Positions 15,001 to 23,130 of a stretch of 64,000 nucleotides of DNA are shown piece after piece. Source of the DNA: Gymnothorax reevesii (taxonomy: Eukaryota > Chordata > Actinopteri > Anguilliformes > Muraenidae); NCBI GenBank assembly GCA_029721435.1, contig CM056573.1, forward strand, positions 47,776,501 through 47,840,500, given 5' to 3'. Under the pieces are notes generated by a model. That model was not told the origin of the DNA, did no database searches, and worked only from the letters and a program-made list of their open reading frames with translations. The translations under genes were made by a program, and so were the position numbers. Numbering within the stretch: position 1 is the first letter of the stretch; each line of letters begins with the position of its first letter.

Positions 15001-18000
15001 ATCTGGAAAGGAATGGACCAATGAGAATTTATGAAACTGATTAAATATGCGTAAATTTGGGAGGATCACGTTGGACATCAAACTCATCCTTCGTCATCCC
15101 AAAAGGCATGCACACACCGAAAATTGTGTGAATCGGTCAATATTTGGCCAAGTTATGGTCTGGAAACGAGCGTGACGGACGAATGGACAAACGGACGAAC
15201 GGACGGAAGGACAGACAAAGCGATTGCTATATACCCCCCTTCCTCCGGGGGGTGTAAAAAAAAAAAAAAACACTGGTTGGTGATCTTTTGCTATCAATTG
15301 GTGGGGTAAATGCCATGAAGTCCAGCTCACAGTTAGTGATGTCACTAAAACTGTATTTTACTACAAAAGAAAGCCCAGAAAAACTACAAAAATAGAACTA
15401 TATCCATTTTTTCGATCCTTTATATCAAAATATAATTAAAATTGCCAAAAATGTATTTCCCACTCATTGAATTAACCATTTTTGGGGTGAGTGCTCCGTA
15501 GGCTCCCATTCATTCTGGACCATCTCTCGACCACCCCTATAAAACAGGAAGTTCTGAGAGCGGGAGTACTCCCCATTTAGAAATTCTGAGCTGTGTTTCA
15601 ATAGTTGTTCAACATGCCCTTATCCACTTCCCCGTAGCAGTTGGCATTAATTAACATATGTCACATAGAGGCCACTTTGAGAGCAGAGGGAAAGTGGGCA
15701 AGGAACTGAAATGGAATGCACTAATCCTTGTATACTTTCGGCCCAAACTATCACGGATGGACTGCCAGTTGTAGACTTGGCACAATATTGAATTTTGCAA
15801 ATCATTTGAAATACCTGCAGAATCATTTTAGTGAGGTGAAACTTCCTTCAGCGGATAATTGCAATAATGCCAGCACTTGGTAGCGAACTTCGTGACTTTA
15901 TTACACCCATTTATGTTTGCCTGATTAATGATCAACAATTTATTTACTGAATAATCTAAACCCACTCAAAGCCTATGACGATCAAGGAATAATGACAAAG
16001 AGATCGCCTACTACTGGCTACGTCCATATAATGGATGAGATATTGTAAGGATGGCAATTACCCGATTAAACTGAAAAAACCTAAGCTTTCCCTTTGTAAG
16101 ATGGCTCTTGATTTAACCCATTTAATCCCACTGGTCACATTTGTAACCAATTTTTATTTATTTATTTATATTTCTAGAATCTCTAAAAATGTTATTGTTG
16201 GCTTTGGGCAAAAAAAATGTGATTTTGAATTTAACCATCATGAAACCAAAAATACTTACAGTTTATGTGTTTGGGGGTCAGGAGAGTAAAATGAATGCAC
16301 TTACATTGCAAAGAGTACTTTGGGATTAAATGGGTTAATTAAAATGCTGTAAACATACAAACAAATGCATCTTATGAGGAAGGGTCATTCCATTTGAACT
16401 CAAGGTACAAAAATCTTCCTCGGTCACAGACTCAGATTTGGCTCCAATTTATTTTGGGAGTACTTCTGTATTCATAATAAACACATGCAAAATTTTAGGG
16501 TCCAACTCCAAGGGTTTTTCAAGATGAGACCCCCCAAAAATCTGAGGCCATGCCCCCTTTTCACCCTTGAGAATCACAAATGTTAATTAATAACTATTTT
16601 GGAGTATACTAAGGCATAGTATGATCTGCGGTTGTTCATGTCTGCTAGAAGAGTTTCCTGTGTGGGCAGGTCCAGCGCAGTGATTGGCTTTGGCTAGGTC
16701 TGCACCAATTGGACGACAACCTGACGTCAGGTTTTGCCCAGATCTCGTGAAGATCTCGGGAGGAGCTGTTCAGAGAGGAAATCATGTTCTTGGATTACGG
16801 CAAAACCCCTGTATCTTATGTTTAGAAACTTTTCAGAGGTTGAGTATGGACACCCAACATTATAACATTACTAATATGTATTAAAAGAAGGATCAGCATG
16901 ATAGGTCCCCTTTAAGCTTTGAAGGGCGAGTTCTTGGCTTCCCTCTGTTACGGCCAATGAACAGCCACTGGTAAAAACGGGAAATGCTGTGTGATTTATT
17001 TATTTTGGGAAGGTGTTTTGGCCGAGGGCCGTTTACGGCAATGCGGGGAAAGGGCATGGCATTCTACTGCAGTGAACTGAGGCTTTTATGGGTGGGCAGC
17101 ACGGCAAACGGGTAGGGCGCCATTGTGAAATTTGAGCCCTGTAACATATTTATAGTAATTCATTTCTAATACATAAACATAATTTATTTATTAGCAGTCG
17201 AAACGGATGACTGATCTGACGTACAATTTCATGCAAATCGCCCGAGCACATTAAGTAGTAGGCACATCGAAATGGTGGCAGTCCGGCAGCCACCATGGCT
17301 GATCTTAACAGTCAAGCGATTGCTTTCCCTTGGAATTTATCCTTGTTAGGGGTCGAAGATGACATTAAAAGTTAGGGGTCGAAGATGACATTAAAACTTA
17401 CACAGAAATATTTTTATTGGACCAGCCTGGCAAATAATGTAAAAAAAAAAAAAAAAACCTTTTGGCTTATCAGTGGGCCAGTACCCTGAAAGGTACTACT
17501 GTTGTACCTTAGAAATGGGTTTTCATTTGTTTTGGAACATAAAAGTACCTTTTAGACCCTAAAAATGTTCACACAGGTACCCTGAGGTCCTATAATTAGC
17601 CCTAAAGGGTACATAAGTGCTGAATGTACCTTAGGGAACAGAAATGGACTTCTGCTGTACCTCCATTTCTGAGAGTGTAGAAGGAATCCAGCATAATTTA
17701 GCCTCTGTAAGGGATCCTGGCCTCATAGGGGCCCTTGAAAACTGAATTTTTGATTCCTGCCAATAAAAAGTTCCATATTTCAGAGGCCAATATCTTGAAA
17801 GAGAAAATAGATAGAACCATTTTGACAAGAGATTTTACAGTAAAAGCCTGGACCCAAATTATCCTGAGTCACAATTTTCAGCCCATACCCATCATTTGTT
17901 CCAAAGATTGGTCTCCAAAAGAAATTTTAGGTGTATCGAACCTTACAATCAGACACAAAGTTTTAATAACGATAAGTCTCGCAAACAAATTTGAGGAAAT

Positions 18001-21000
18001 CTTCTCAGTTTCATATAAGATTTTACATCATCATTTCTGTACATAGGAAAATGCCTCATTAACTTTGCGATGCAATGCGCAATAATGACATTAAAAATAA
18101 ACTGCTGGTCATTCTACCCATTAGTCACAGCAACTGAGCAAATCAATGTTTGGGTGCTAATTATGCAAACTTGAACTGCAACAGGTTAGGGACATTAATT
18201 TATCACTCAATTTACAGACTTTGCTTAATTCATTAATTTTCCTTTTGTGCTCAGAATTTAGTCTTCAATGTTTTGTGCTCATTTCTGCCAGCCAATTGTG
18301 GATGTTTTTCTTGCATCAAATGCATAACTGCAATGAATCATGGGTGACATACACCTTCGTAGTGAACATTGTTGACTTGCACCCTCAGTCCTTCGAGGGT
18401 TGATTTTACCAAGTTCTCTTAACTTCTTTAAACAAGTGGAACAACACTTATGATGTCAATAGGGACTCCCCTAAGCAGAGGTCGCGTTACACTTTCTGAT
18501 TGTCCATCACAATGAGGGACAGGGGTATAAAAATTCCATCATAATCAAATATTATCAGTCATTGTAATTTTATTTTTTAAAATGATAATTGTTTATTTTT
18601 TTAAATAAAATAAACCGAATAATTTATAGAGCAAGCATTAGCTGATGCCTACAGTGATTCATGTAGACACACATTGCGCACTGTGTCAAATACAGCACTG
18701 CAAGGATTTTTGAACTTTATAAAACATCACAATTCATTTCTCCCTCCACATAGTCACACTGTGCAAATGAAAAATGCTTTCAGTAATTGCTGGGGTTCAC
18801 TAAGCCTAACAACCGCAGTCTCGCTAAGCAGTCCTATGAAGCTGCTTATCAACTCGTTATGTCAACGGGGGCTTTCCCGACCTAAATATCTGCATGTTCA
18901 TATAACAGAGACGGCATTTGTAGCATATTTCCAATCGTCTCCCGGCAGCAGAGCAGCATATTTTACAAATGAAGAGGAAATGGCTATATTACATAAATAT
19001 GAGGAATACAGGATCATACAGATCAATATGACACCCACCACCACTTGGACGGGGGTGTAAATTAAATTCTGTTCAAACAATGTTCTGTCATTGTTAAAAA
19101 AAAAATCCGTCAATGATGGAAAATATTCGATTAATGCGACCTCTGCCCCTGAGGGCAAGTGCAAAGGGGAAGTCAACGAGGGCATGCTGAACGACTATTG
19201 AGTTGCAGCCCTTTCTTTTGCCCCTTGATTGTACAGTTTTAATACCTGATTGGATTGCCAGCTGGCAGGTGGTGATTGGCTAGTCAGCGGGCAACGTGCT
19301 GATTGGCTAGATGGCCTCAGATGTCAGTTTTGGGTCAAAATTTGTGTTTGAAATTTGCAGTTTGTGAGCTAGCAACCTCGGTGTCCTATTCGCACGCAGT
19401 AAAATTGTGTGTCCGTCCACAAGACTTTGTGACACTTCACTGTTAAAAACATTCTGGCAAAAATTTTAATTACACATACACAACATACTTCAACAGCAAC
19501 AAAAACTTTTGCACAAACATTTTCACACATGCACAAATTAACTCTACCGCTAAAAAACTTTTTTACATGCCCAAAATGTTAAGTATTTGATTCTATACTC
19601 TTGATGCAGATTTTTTTTGCATTGGTGAAATTTCTTAAAGTACAAATTCATCGCATTTTCTCAAAGCATGACTAATCTGGTATGTGTTTTATCAAACAGT
19701 TCATGAACAGTGGAGTCCTATTAAGGGCGTTTTCTGTCCCAAACCTCCAATTAAAAAATAATTTTCAGCATTGATAAACCACCATGGTGTTCATGAATCC
19801 ACCAGAGAAACCTGTGATATCAAGTTTCTTTATGACAAAAAATTAAATTTTTAAAATTTGCGTTTTTGGGAGGGGCCACCCATTCTGAGGCCCCACAAAG
19901 AGTCACCAATGATTATAATCATGTGCTTATCAATACAAATTGTACCCGATATGTCAGGGATAATCAACTCGTAGGTGTGCATCACAAGGTTTTAAGGCAC
20001 GACGCGGAGGCAAATAACCGGTTGCCTCCGCAAAGTGCCTTAAAACCGTGTGATGCACACCTACAAGTTGATTATCCCACTAATACCATGGTCATTTGCC
20101 AGCAATATCAAAGCAAAGCATTCAGAAATTTTTGGTTAAAGTTTTGCGCTTAAAAATGAGCTGGTAATCAATAAATTGGTGCTGCGCCTTCTCATAGCCA
20201 ATAGCTATAGGGGTCTGCCCAAGCAAAAGGGCACGGAAGTGTGACATTGCCAGTATTATTTTCAAATCATAATTTGTAAAAACTGAACACACATAATGGA
20301 AGCTTAGTTTGTGTACTTTCATGACAAAATCACAAGAAGATAACTGAATTTACAACAAAAGGGGAATTCCAATGAAAGTTGAAAATATACTTATGGTTCT
20401 GTATGTGATGTAGACAATAGAGAAGCCAACTTTTTTCATGAAAAAGCATTTAGCTTGAGATTTGAATTTTTCACTATAGAAAACAACCATCCCAACACAC
20501 ATTTAGCACAAAACCTGCTGGGCAACACTTGAAATGCAAAGATTCCAATCGATTTTAAGTACGTCAACATGTCAATGCTGGACATGATATATTTAAAAGA
20601 TAAAAGATATATTTTTGTATTCCAAAAGGGGTAAGCAGCATTCAAGAGAGCTTCATATCTTATTAACACTGGCAAGTTATGAGGTAATAAAAGGCAAACC
20701 ATATCGTTTAAATAAACTAGGCATAATGTCCACAGAGTGGTCAACAGGTCTCCTATGCGATGCATGTCAAGATGGGTCTCCTATGCGATGCTTGACAAAA
20801 AATGTAATTGCGCCAACTTTTTTTTTTATATAACCTTTTATGGGATGTTAGTGGTGCACTTTGAAAATATATGAAGAGCAATTGCAATGAACATAAACTG
20901 CACTTTCATTGAACCTCACAAACAGTCTTTAAAATGCCCCCGAGGGCTGCCAGGTCTCTCAAGCGCCAGCCAATCAGCGCGCATCACAATTTCATGACTG

Positions 21001-22512
21001 TGCAGTGAACGATTCTGGGCAGGAAGTTAGATTGTCGGGGTGAAGTTTTGCCTTTTCCAGACTTATTTCTCAGAATGAGAGGGAGTGACGATGAATGGTT
21101 GCAGACGAACGAGTCTTTAGTATGTCGCTGTTACGCCGATACCGGACACAAAGTAAAACAAAAGAACGTTTTGACGCTAGCAGCGGTAGAAGACAAATGG
21201 TGTCTGGCAATTTCCATTTTTGCAGGTTGCATCAATGGCACAGCATGCGATTCCGCTGGGCCAGTAAATGTCAGAATCAAAGTATTGCTGGACGGCTGAA
21301 AACTTTCTAGCGCGTGAATGGGGCCAAGAAAGTTTTCAGCTGTTCGGGAATACTTCGAATTCACCGAATAAGGCCACTTAGTGAGGCTATTAGGCCAAAT
21401 TGTTAGACTATTACGTGATGTTATTTTCAAACCTTTTCAAATAATTTCCAATACATAATAAATTCCCTTAAATTGATTGCTTTTCCTTCTATTAGTGGAG
21501 ACGCTTACTAGTTTTGAACCAAAATAAAAAGCTCATTGTTTCACAAGCACATTCACTGCCCTCAGCCCAGTCCCCGAAAGTATATTTTAGTTTTGTCATG
21601 ACATAACATGAAGTCAAAATACTTGACTTTATTTTGCATTTATTGATTTTGCCACTCACGCTGCAGGCTTATGCTTGCCTATAATTTCATACGAAGCACA
21701 ATTCGTATGTGTTTTTGACCAATAGGGGTCTCTAGAGTGCATTCGAAACCTCAAGAAATGAACCACACTTCAACACATCTGGTTGGAAAGCTTCATCTCT
21801 CCAGCACTACAAATCAGTGCTTGAGCAGGGCAGTCCCATACTCAAGGATAATTCAATAACATACAAATGGAATCATGCATTTCAAGCCATACATTTTATA
21901 AACGTTGGGGGGGGGGGGGGGGGGGGGGGAATGTCAATGGTCTTCGTAGGCACTTTCACAGTTCACGGTCATAAAATGATGCAAAAGCCATTAAAAAAAA
22001 AGAGGGGGTGGGCGGGGGGGGAATTACACACAAAGTAGAGTAAACTTATAGAAACAGTAAGGAAACAGATTGCCAAAAAAATCCAAGTAAAGTCTTTGAT
22101 TAATTTTAAAGTTGTAAAAGCTGAGAAACTCACCACAAAGTTATCGTAACCAAGTTTGAATTAGCAAAGTCAACAAACTTAGCAGATATAGCGTAGGATA
22201 GGCAAGAAAATTACGGCAAATACAGGAGGACTTTTCCCGGTTATACGAGATATTTATACAAAATGATGCAAACGATGCATCAGCATCCCAACGATAATCT
22301 GCACGGACTGTTCACCTGGAATGAAACATGGTGCCATCGCTTGCCAGAAATCCCTCGTAGTGTACCAGGAGCATATCTCCATATTTTGCCTTGCGTTGAC
22401 ACAGAAAGGGTTTGTGCAAAACTTGGATTTTCACCTCCGGTTCTGGCAATTTTGCGCCACTCACGTACAAGGGGAGCAATGCAAGAAACCAGTTTAGAAA
22501 ACAGAGTAACAT
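1..22512 (-). CDS. fkbp14: FKBP14, ER peptidyl-prolyl cis-trans isomerase (partial gene, 4 coding exons seen)
   Basis: FK506-binding protein 14, an ER-lumenal prolyl isomerase with EF-hands that acts on collagen and other secretory clients. Coding exons in order: 22316-22512, 5035-5186, 4117-4244, 1-98; all junctions keep frame. The first residues ([20 protein letters not shown]) form a signal peptide, followed by the family motif PEPEVKI. The FKBP fold covers about residues 27-135: the pocket residues are present in [26 protein letters not shown] and LVFDIEIL. An EF-hand loop runs from D148 to E159 ([12 protein letters not shown]). The next segment ([12 protein letters not shown]...VDDIFKHED) leads into the second EF-hand, which is cut by the window edge together with the stop and the expected ER-retrieval tail. 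The longer frame starting at 22578 adds 22 residues before the signal peptide; I chose the internal Met because it begins a normal signal sequence. Intron 1 is 17.1 kb and full of transposons. Identification is from remembered human FKBP14 and from synteny with PLEKHA8. Confidence 0.95.
858..2462 (-). mobile_element. Tc1-like transposon, copy 1 (about 1.6 kb, inactive)
   Basis: Flanked by TA at 856-857 and 2463-2464. Both ends read CAAAACCCAAAACCAGTG and the inverted similarity runs inward for about 200 bp, so this family has long terminal inverted repeats. The transposase is antisense. A second copy of the same family lies at 30443-32065. Confidence 0.95.
1079..2098 (-). pseudogene. Tc1-like transposase pseudogene (copy 1)
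   Basis: DDE transposase of the Tc1/mariner superfamily, start near 2096 ([10 protein letters not shown]). N-terminal helix-turn-helix motifs ([20 protein letters not shown]) and the basic linker KRQGRKPT are readable. A Trp codon is changed to TAG at 1672-1674, and a 4 bp deletion near 1394, judged against copy 2, shifts frame in the catalytic core. The C-terminal part resumes at 1315-1079 with the [16 protein letters not shown] block that carries the third catalytic region. It cannot make a full protein. Confidence 0.93.
2620..3010. repeat. Fragment of a TTAA-type repeat also seen at 58547-62671
   Basis: The start, ACCCCTTTTGCAGAAGCC then AAATCTGG, matches 58546 ff. The segment 2887-3005 (GGGATCGTAAACTCCTAGAC ... 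AGCTATCCAAGTGGCTCCCC) matches 61384-61490. It looks like an internally deleted copy. Borders are approximate. Confidence 0.55.
3192..3582. mobile_element. PIF/Harbinger-like MITE, 391 bp
   Basis: The terminal inverted repeats begin GGGCCGGTTCATACTCTACGCA and, on the other strand, GGGCCGATTTACACTCTATGCA. It is flanked by TAA at 3189-3191 and 3583-3585, the TWA duplication typical of Harbinger elements. The interior is CpG- and GCAAC-rich with no transposase. Confidence 0.75.
4117..4244 (-). CDS. fkbp14: FKBP14 coding exon 3 (end of FKBP domain, first EF-hand)
   Basis: 128 nt; acceptor TTTAG|GA at 4245, donor GAG|GTAAGT at 4116. It encodes [20 protein letters not shown], then [11 protein letters not shown] and the EF loop [12 protein letters not shown] with Asp, Asn, Asp and Glu at the calcium-coordinating positions. 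It ends on a whole codon. Confidence 0.95.
4417..4850 (+). mobile_element. tRNA-derived SINE, copy 1
   Basis: A tRNA-like head with an excellent B box (GGTTCGATCCC at about 4449) is followed by a body shared with the inverted copy at 54655-55105 (shared segments: AGCGCACAATTGGC, GACAGGCGC, CCTCTGCCCTCGTTCTGA, CACCAATTGGGCATTCCAGA). It ends in an AAGAAGAAAA tail. The 5' end appears clipped, since the A box is not clear. It sits in FKBP14 intron 2. Confidence 0.75.
5035..5186 (-). CDS. fkbp14: FKBP14 coding exon 2
   Basis: 152 nt; acceptor ...GATAG|C at 5187, donor AAAAG|GTAC at 5034. It completes a split Ser codon and encodes [46 protein letters not shown]: the centre of the FKBP pocket (Trp of IKGW, Tyr of LAYG). 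It ends in phase 1. Confidence 0.95.
5307..5332. repeat. (AAT)n/(AAC)n microsatellite
   Basis: Simple trinucleotide run: AAT repeats passing into AAC repeats. Confidence 0.85.
5455..5705. repeat. Degenerate array of a GCATTWTGTAATAA motif
   Basis: Six or more spaced copies of a 14-15 bp motif (GCATTATGTAATAA, GCATTTTGTAATAA and variants), one pair in inverted orientation (TTATTACATATTGCAGTGG). A lone related piece, TTATTACATATTGCAGTG, occurs near 9647. Possibly the remains of a MITE. Confidence 0.6.
6419..7743 (+). mobile_element. Tc1-like transposon, second family, degraded
   Basis: TA at 6417-6418 and 7744-7745. The ends match in inverted orientation (CAACCTCATTTCCAAAAA versus CCCCATTTCCAAAAAAGTTGGG), continuing through TAAATAAAAA and TGCAGTGATTTGCAAATC. 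Length about 1.33 kb; part of the transposase end is missing. Confidence 0.88.
6937..7155 (+). pseudogene. Tc1-like transposase remnant
   Basis: A 72-codon open piece corresponding to the end of the DNA-binding region (LRWHSIKNK ... [20 protein letters not shown]). Further remnants continue in other frames to about 7560. Start, core and C-terminus are broken or missing. Confidence 0.8.
8466..8590 (+). repeat. Tail of a Helentron/pearl-like element (element A)
   Basis: A GGACGC-rich run is followed by CGACAATAGCTC, an imperfect hairpin and CGAGCTAAAAA. The block is bracketed by AGCTCGCCGGGG and CCCGGCGAGCT. The same layout recurs at 14155-14735, 14770-15265 and (inverted) 27895-28735. Confidence 0.55.
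8590..9600 (-). mobile_element. L2-type LINE, 5'-truncated 3' part
   Basis: Reverse-transcriptase sequence on the minus strand in broken frames: 9582-9106 carries [20 protein letters not shown] and the active-site block CADDSQLY, followed by [20 protein letters not shown]. 9098-8907 and 8962-8639 carry the thumb/C-terminal segment ([35 protein letters not shown]). In the RT box the usual Tyr before ADD is Cys here. Frameshifts near 9100 and 8960 make it dead. Confidence 0.9.
10820..12285 (+). mobile_element. Tc1-like transposon, second family, right end truncated
   Basis: TA at 10818-10819, then CAACCCCAATCCCGAAATAG. The right side follows the inverted left-end sequence only down to about 12285 (ATTTGCCAAGTTATCTCTGT), so the outer 110-120 bp of the right repeat are lost. 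Confidence 0.88.
11170..12160 (+). pseudogene. Tc1-like transposase pseudogene
   Basis: Start [20 protein letters not shown] at 11170 and a helix-turn-helix at [18 protein letters not shown]. The open frame ends at 11634 after VVRQVQI through a frameshift. The C-terminal part is open at 11951-12160 ([14 protein letters not shown] ... [11 protein letters not shown]). The middle of the catalytic core lies in shifted frames. It is the least damaged transposase of the window but still broken. Confidence 0.9.
12760..13250 (+). repeat. Dispersed repeat, copy 1 (inverted partner at 19200-19560)
   Basis: Shares, in inverted orientation with 19200-19560, the segments TTAAAATTT/TCAAAATTT, AACAGTGAG, CAAAGTC, GACAGACAC and CTAGCCAATCAGCACGTTGC. 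The 98-codon plus frame at 12863-13159 lies wholly inside this repeat, so I do not call it a gene. Confidence 0.65.
14155..14735 (+). mobile_element. Helentron/pearl-like element (element B)
   Basis: Two tandem units of about 161 bp begin AAGGCGAATAACTCCTACAA (14160) and AAGGCCAATAACTCCTACAA (14321). A GACR-rich stretch follows (ACGCTGACCGACAACAGATG), then GGCAATAGCTC, a perfect hairpin ATGGACC-TTT-GGTCCAT, TCGAGCTAA and a poly(A) run. A terminal hairpin just before CTAA is the 3' signature of Helitron-type elements. The 5' border is not clear. Confidence 0.6.
14770..15265 (+). mobile_element. Helentron/pearl-like element (element C)
   Basis: Three units (two full, about 155 bp, one partial) start near 14819, 14974 and 15129 with CGGTCAATATTTAGGCAAGT or close variants. 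Then come GACGAATGGACAAACGGACG microsatellite sequence, GATTGCTATATACCCCCC, a G/C hairpin (CCCCCCTTCCTCCGGGGGG), TGTAA and poly(A). The motif TATACCCCCC-CTCCGG occurs near both ends (14770 and 15232), as expected for subterminal repeats. Confidence 0.6.
16595..16917 (+). mobile_element. Kolobok-like element fragment (one terminus)
   Basis: An inverted copy of 40546-40870: shared blocks include GCAGGTCCAGCGCAGTGATT, CCTGACGTCAGGTT, CAGATCTCGTGAAGATCTCG and GGATTACGGCAAAAC. It ends GGTCCCCTTTAA, that is, terminal sequence abutting TTAA. The other terminus is absent. Confidence 0.7.
17470..17685 (+). repeat. GGTACC-rich dispersed repeat
   Basis: A run of TACCCTGAAAGGTACTACTG, TGTACCTTAG, GGTACCCTGAGG, AAAGGGTACAT and TGTACCTTAGGG. 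From memory, this pattern (TGTACCTTAGGG with ACAGAAATG) recurs in fish genomes. Borders and class unknown. Confidence 0.45.
19200..19560 (-). repeat. Dispersed repeat, copy 2 (inverted partner of 12760-13250)
   Basis: Reverse complement of the repeat at 12760-13250. In addition it carries two tandem variants of GATTGGCTAG near 19275 and 19300. Confidence 0.65.
19957..20080. repeat. 124 bp near-perfect palindrome
   Basis: The left arm, GGATAATCAACTCGTAGGTG then TGCATCACAAGG, and the right arm, its complement ending CACCTACAAGTTGATTATCC, pair over about 57 bp each with a few mismatches. The loop is a few bases around ATAACCGG. Confidence 0.9.
20743..20800. repeat. Short direct duplication
   Basis: GGTCTCCTATGCGATGC occurs twice, at 20748 and 20775, 27 bp apart. 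Confidence 0.8.
21907..21929 (+). repeat. Homopolymer run of 23 G
   Basis: An uninterrupted G run preceded by AAACGTT. A second G-rich patch follows at 22003-22020. Length may be unreliable in sequencing. Confidence 0.9.
22316..22512 (-). CDS. fkbp14: FKBP14 coding exon 1 (signal peptide and start of FKBP domain)
   Basis: 197 nt; ATG at 22512-22510; 65 codons plus AG. The donor is AG|GTGAAC at 22315. It encodes the signal peptide, PEPEVKI and the strand VHYEGF, and ends in GTMFHS, where classic FKBPs have an F-D pair; an F-H pair is usual for FKBP14. The plus-strand frame over this exon is antisense shadow. Confidence 0.95.
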
Positions 22513-23090
22513 TTCAGAATCAAAGCGCACATGGAGTATTTCTAAGCTTGAAGGAGAGTGATAAATATTCGGCGCCACCGCACCACAAAGTACTCGAATA
22601 CGTGGCAGACAAGAAGTACCTCGCCAGTGTACTCCAGCTGCAAGTTGCTACCGAAGTTCAACAACTTCCCTGTGTATTTCTTATGCGATTTCTCTTGTGG
22701 CTGATTGGCGGATATTTGTGCTAACTACGCCCTCATAATTATATCCATCGGTGTATTGGTTATGACGCCCGCTCGTCTCAGTGAACCCTCCTAAAACCAG
22801 TTTGGTCACCGAATCGGCCGACGCGGCTAAGAAGATTTAATTAGTCTACACTCGTATGCACATGATGTCAAACCAAACTGAATTGGGCGGGTCTTCCGGT
22901 CTAGCGATCATATGGATTACGATTCACGAAGCGTCTGCGCCTATAAACAACGTAAAAGCAAATAAACACATAGAGCCGTCTCTCGGAGCTACGGGTATTG
23001 CGTTTTCAGATTACAGGGCAGCCATCGGATGAGTGAAGGCTTATGTGTCTTGAATGATGCATCTGTTGTAACGTGAAGAGAAAATAAGTC
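22513..23090. promoter_or_regulatory. Shared head-to-head promoter region of FKBP14 and PLEKHA8
   Basis: 578 bp separate the FKBP14 ATG (minus) and the PLEKHA8 ATG (plus), so both 5' UTRs and both promoters must share it. Visible candidates: ATTGG (inverted CCAAT box) near 22704 and 22755, a CRE-like TGACGCC near 22762, and ATACGTGGCA near 22598, which contains an ACGTGG core like that bound by XBP1/ATF6 and would suit an ER-chaperone gene. I see no TATA box placed convincingly for either gene. No transposon is recognised here. Sites are by eye only. Confidence 0.7.
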
Positions 23091-23130
23091 ATGGAGGGGG
23101 TGCTCCATAAATGGACTAATTATATCAGCG
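23091..23130 (+). CDS. plekha8: PLEKHA8 coding exon 1
   Basis: ATG at 23091, preceded by an in-frame-independent context TAAGTC. 40 nt encoding [13 protein letters not shown] plus one base of Gly. Donor G|GTTTGT. The N-terminus MEGVL is that of the FAPP family, which fixes the start. Confidence 0.95.

Larger units (their letters stand above)
5187..22315 (-). other. FKBP14 intron 1 (17.1 kb)
   Basis: A long first intron made mostly of repeats, listed separately. Stretches where I recognise nothing: 5706-6418, 7746-8465, 9700-10817, 12290-12755, 13260-14150, 15265-16380, 16920-17465, 17690-19195, 19610-19950 and 20085-21900. The 83-codon plus frame at 21048-21299 sits in unrecognised sequence; it has no splice or family support. 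Confidence 0.85.

Noticed and set aside
16382..16560. Second copy of the 55142 foldback element
   Set aside because: Only the first dozen bases (GGGTCATTCCAT) clearly match; the rest and the second arm could not be followed by eye.
22513..22578. 22-residue N-terminal extension of FKBP14
   Set aside because: The frame is open upstream, but the signal peptide begins at the internal Met, as in the family; the extension would place a hydrophilic stretch before it.
22263..22724. 153-codon plus ORF next to the promoter
   Set aside because: Antisense shadow of FKBP14 exon 1 and its upstream sequence.
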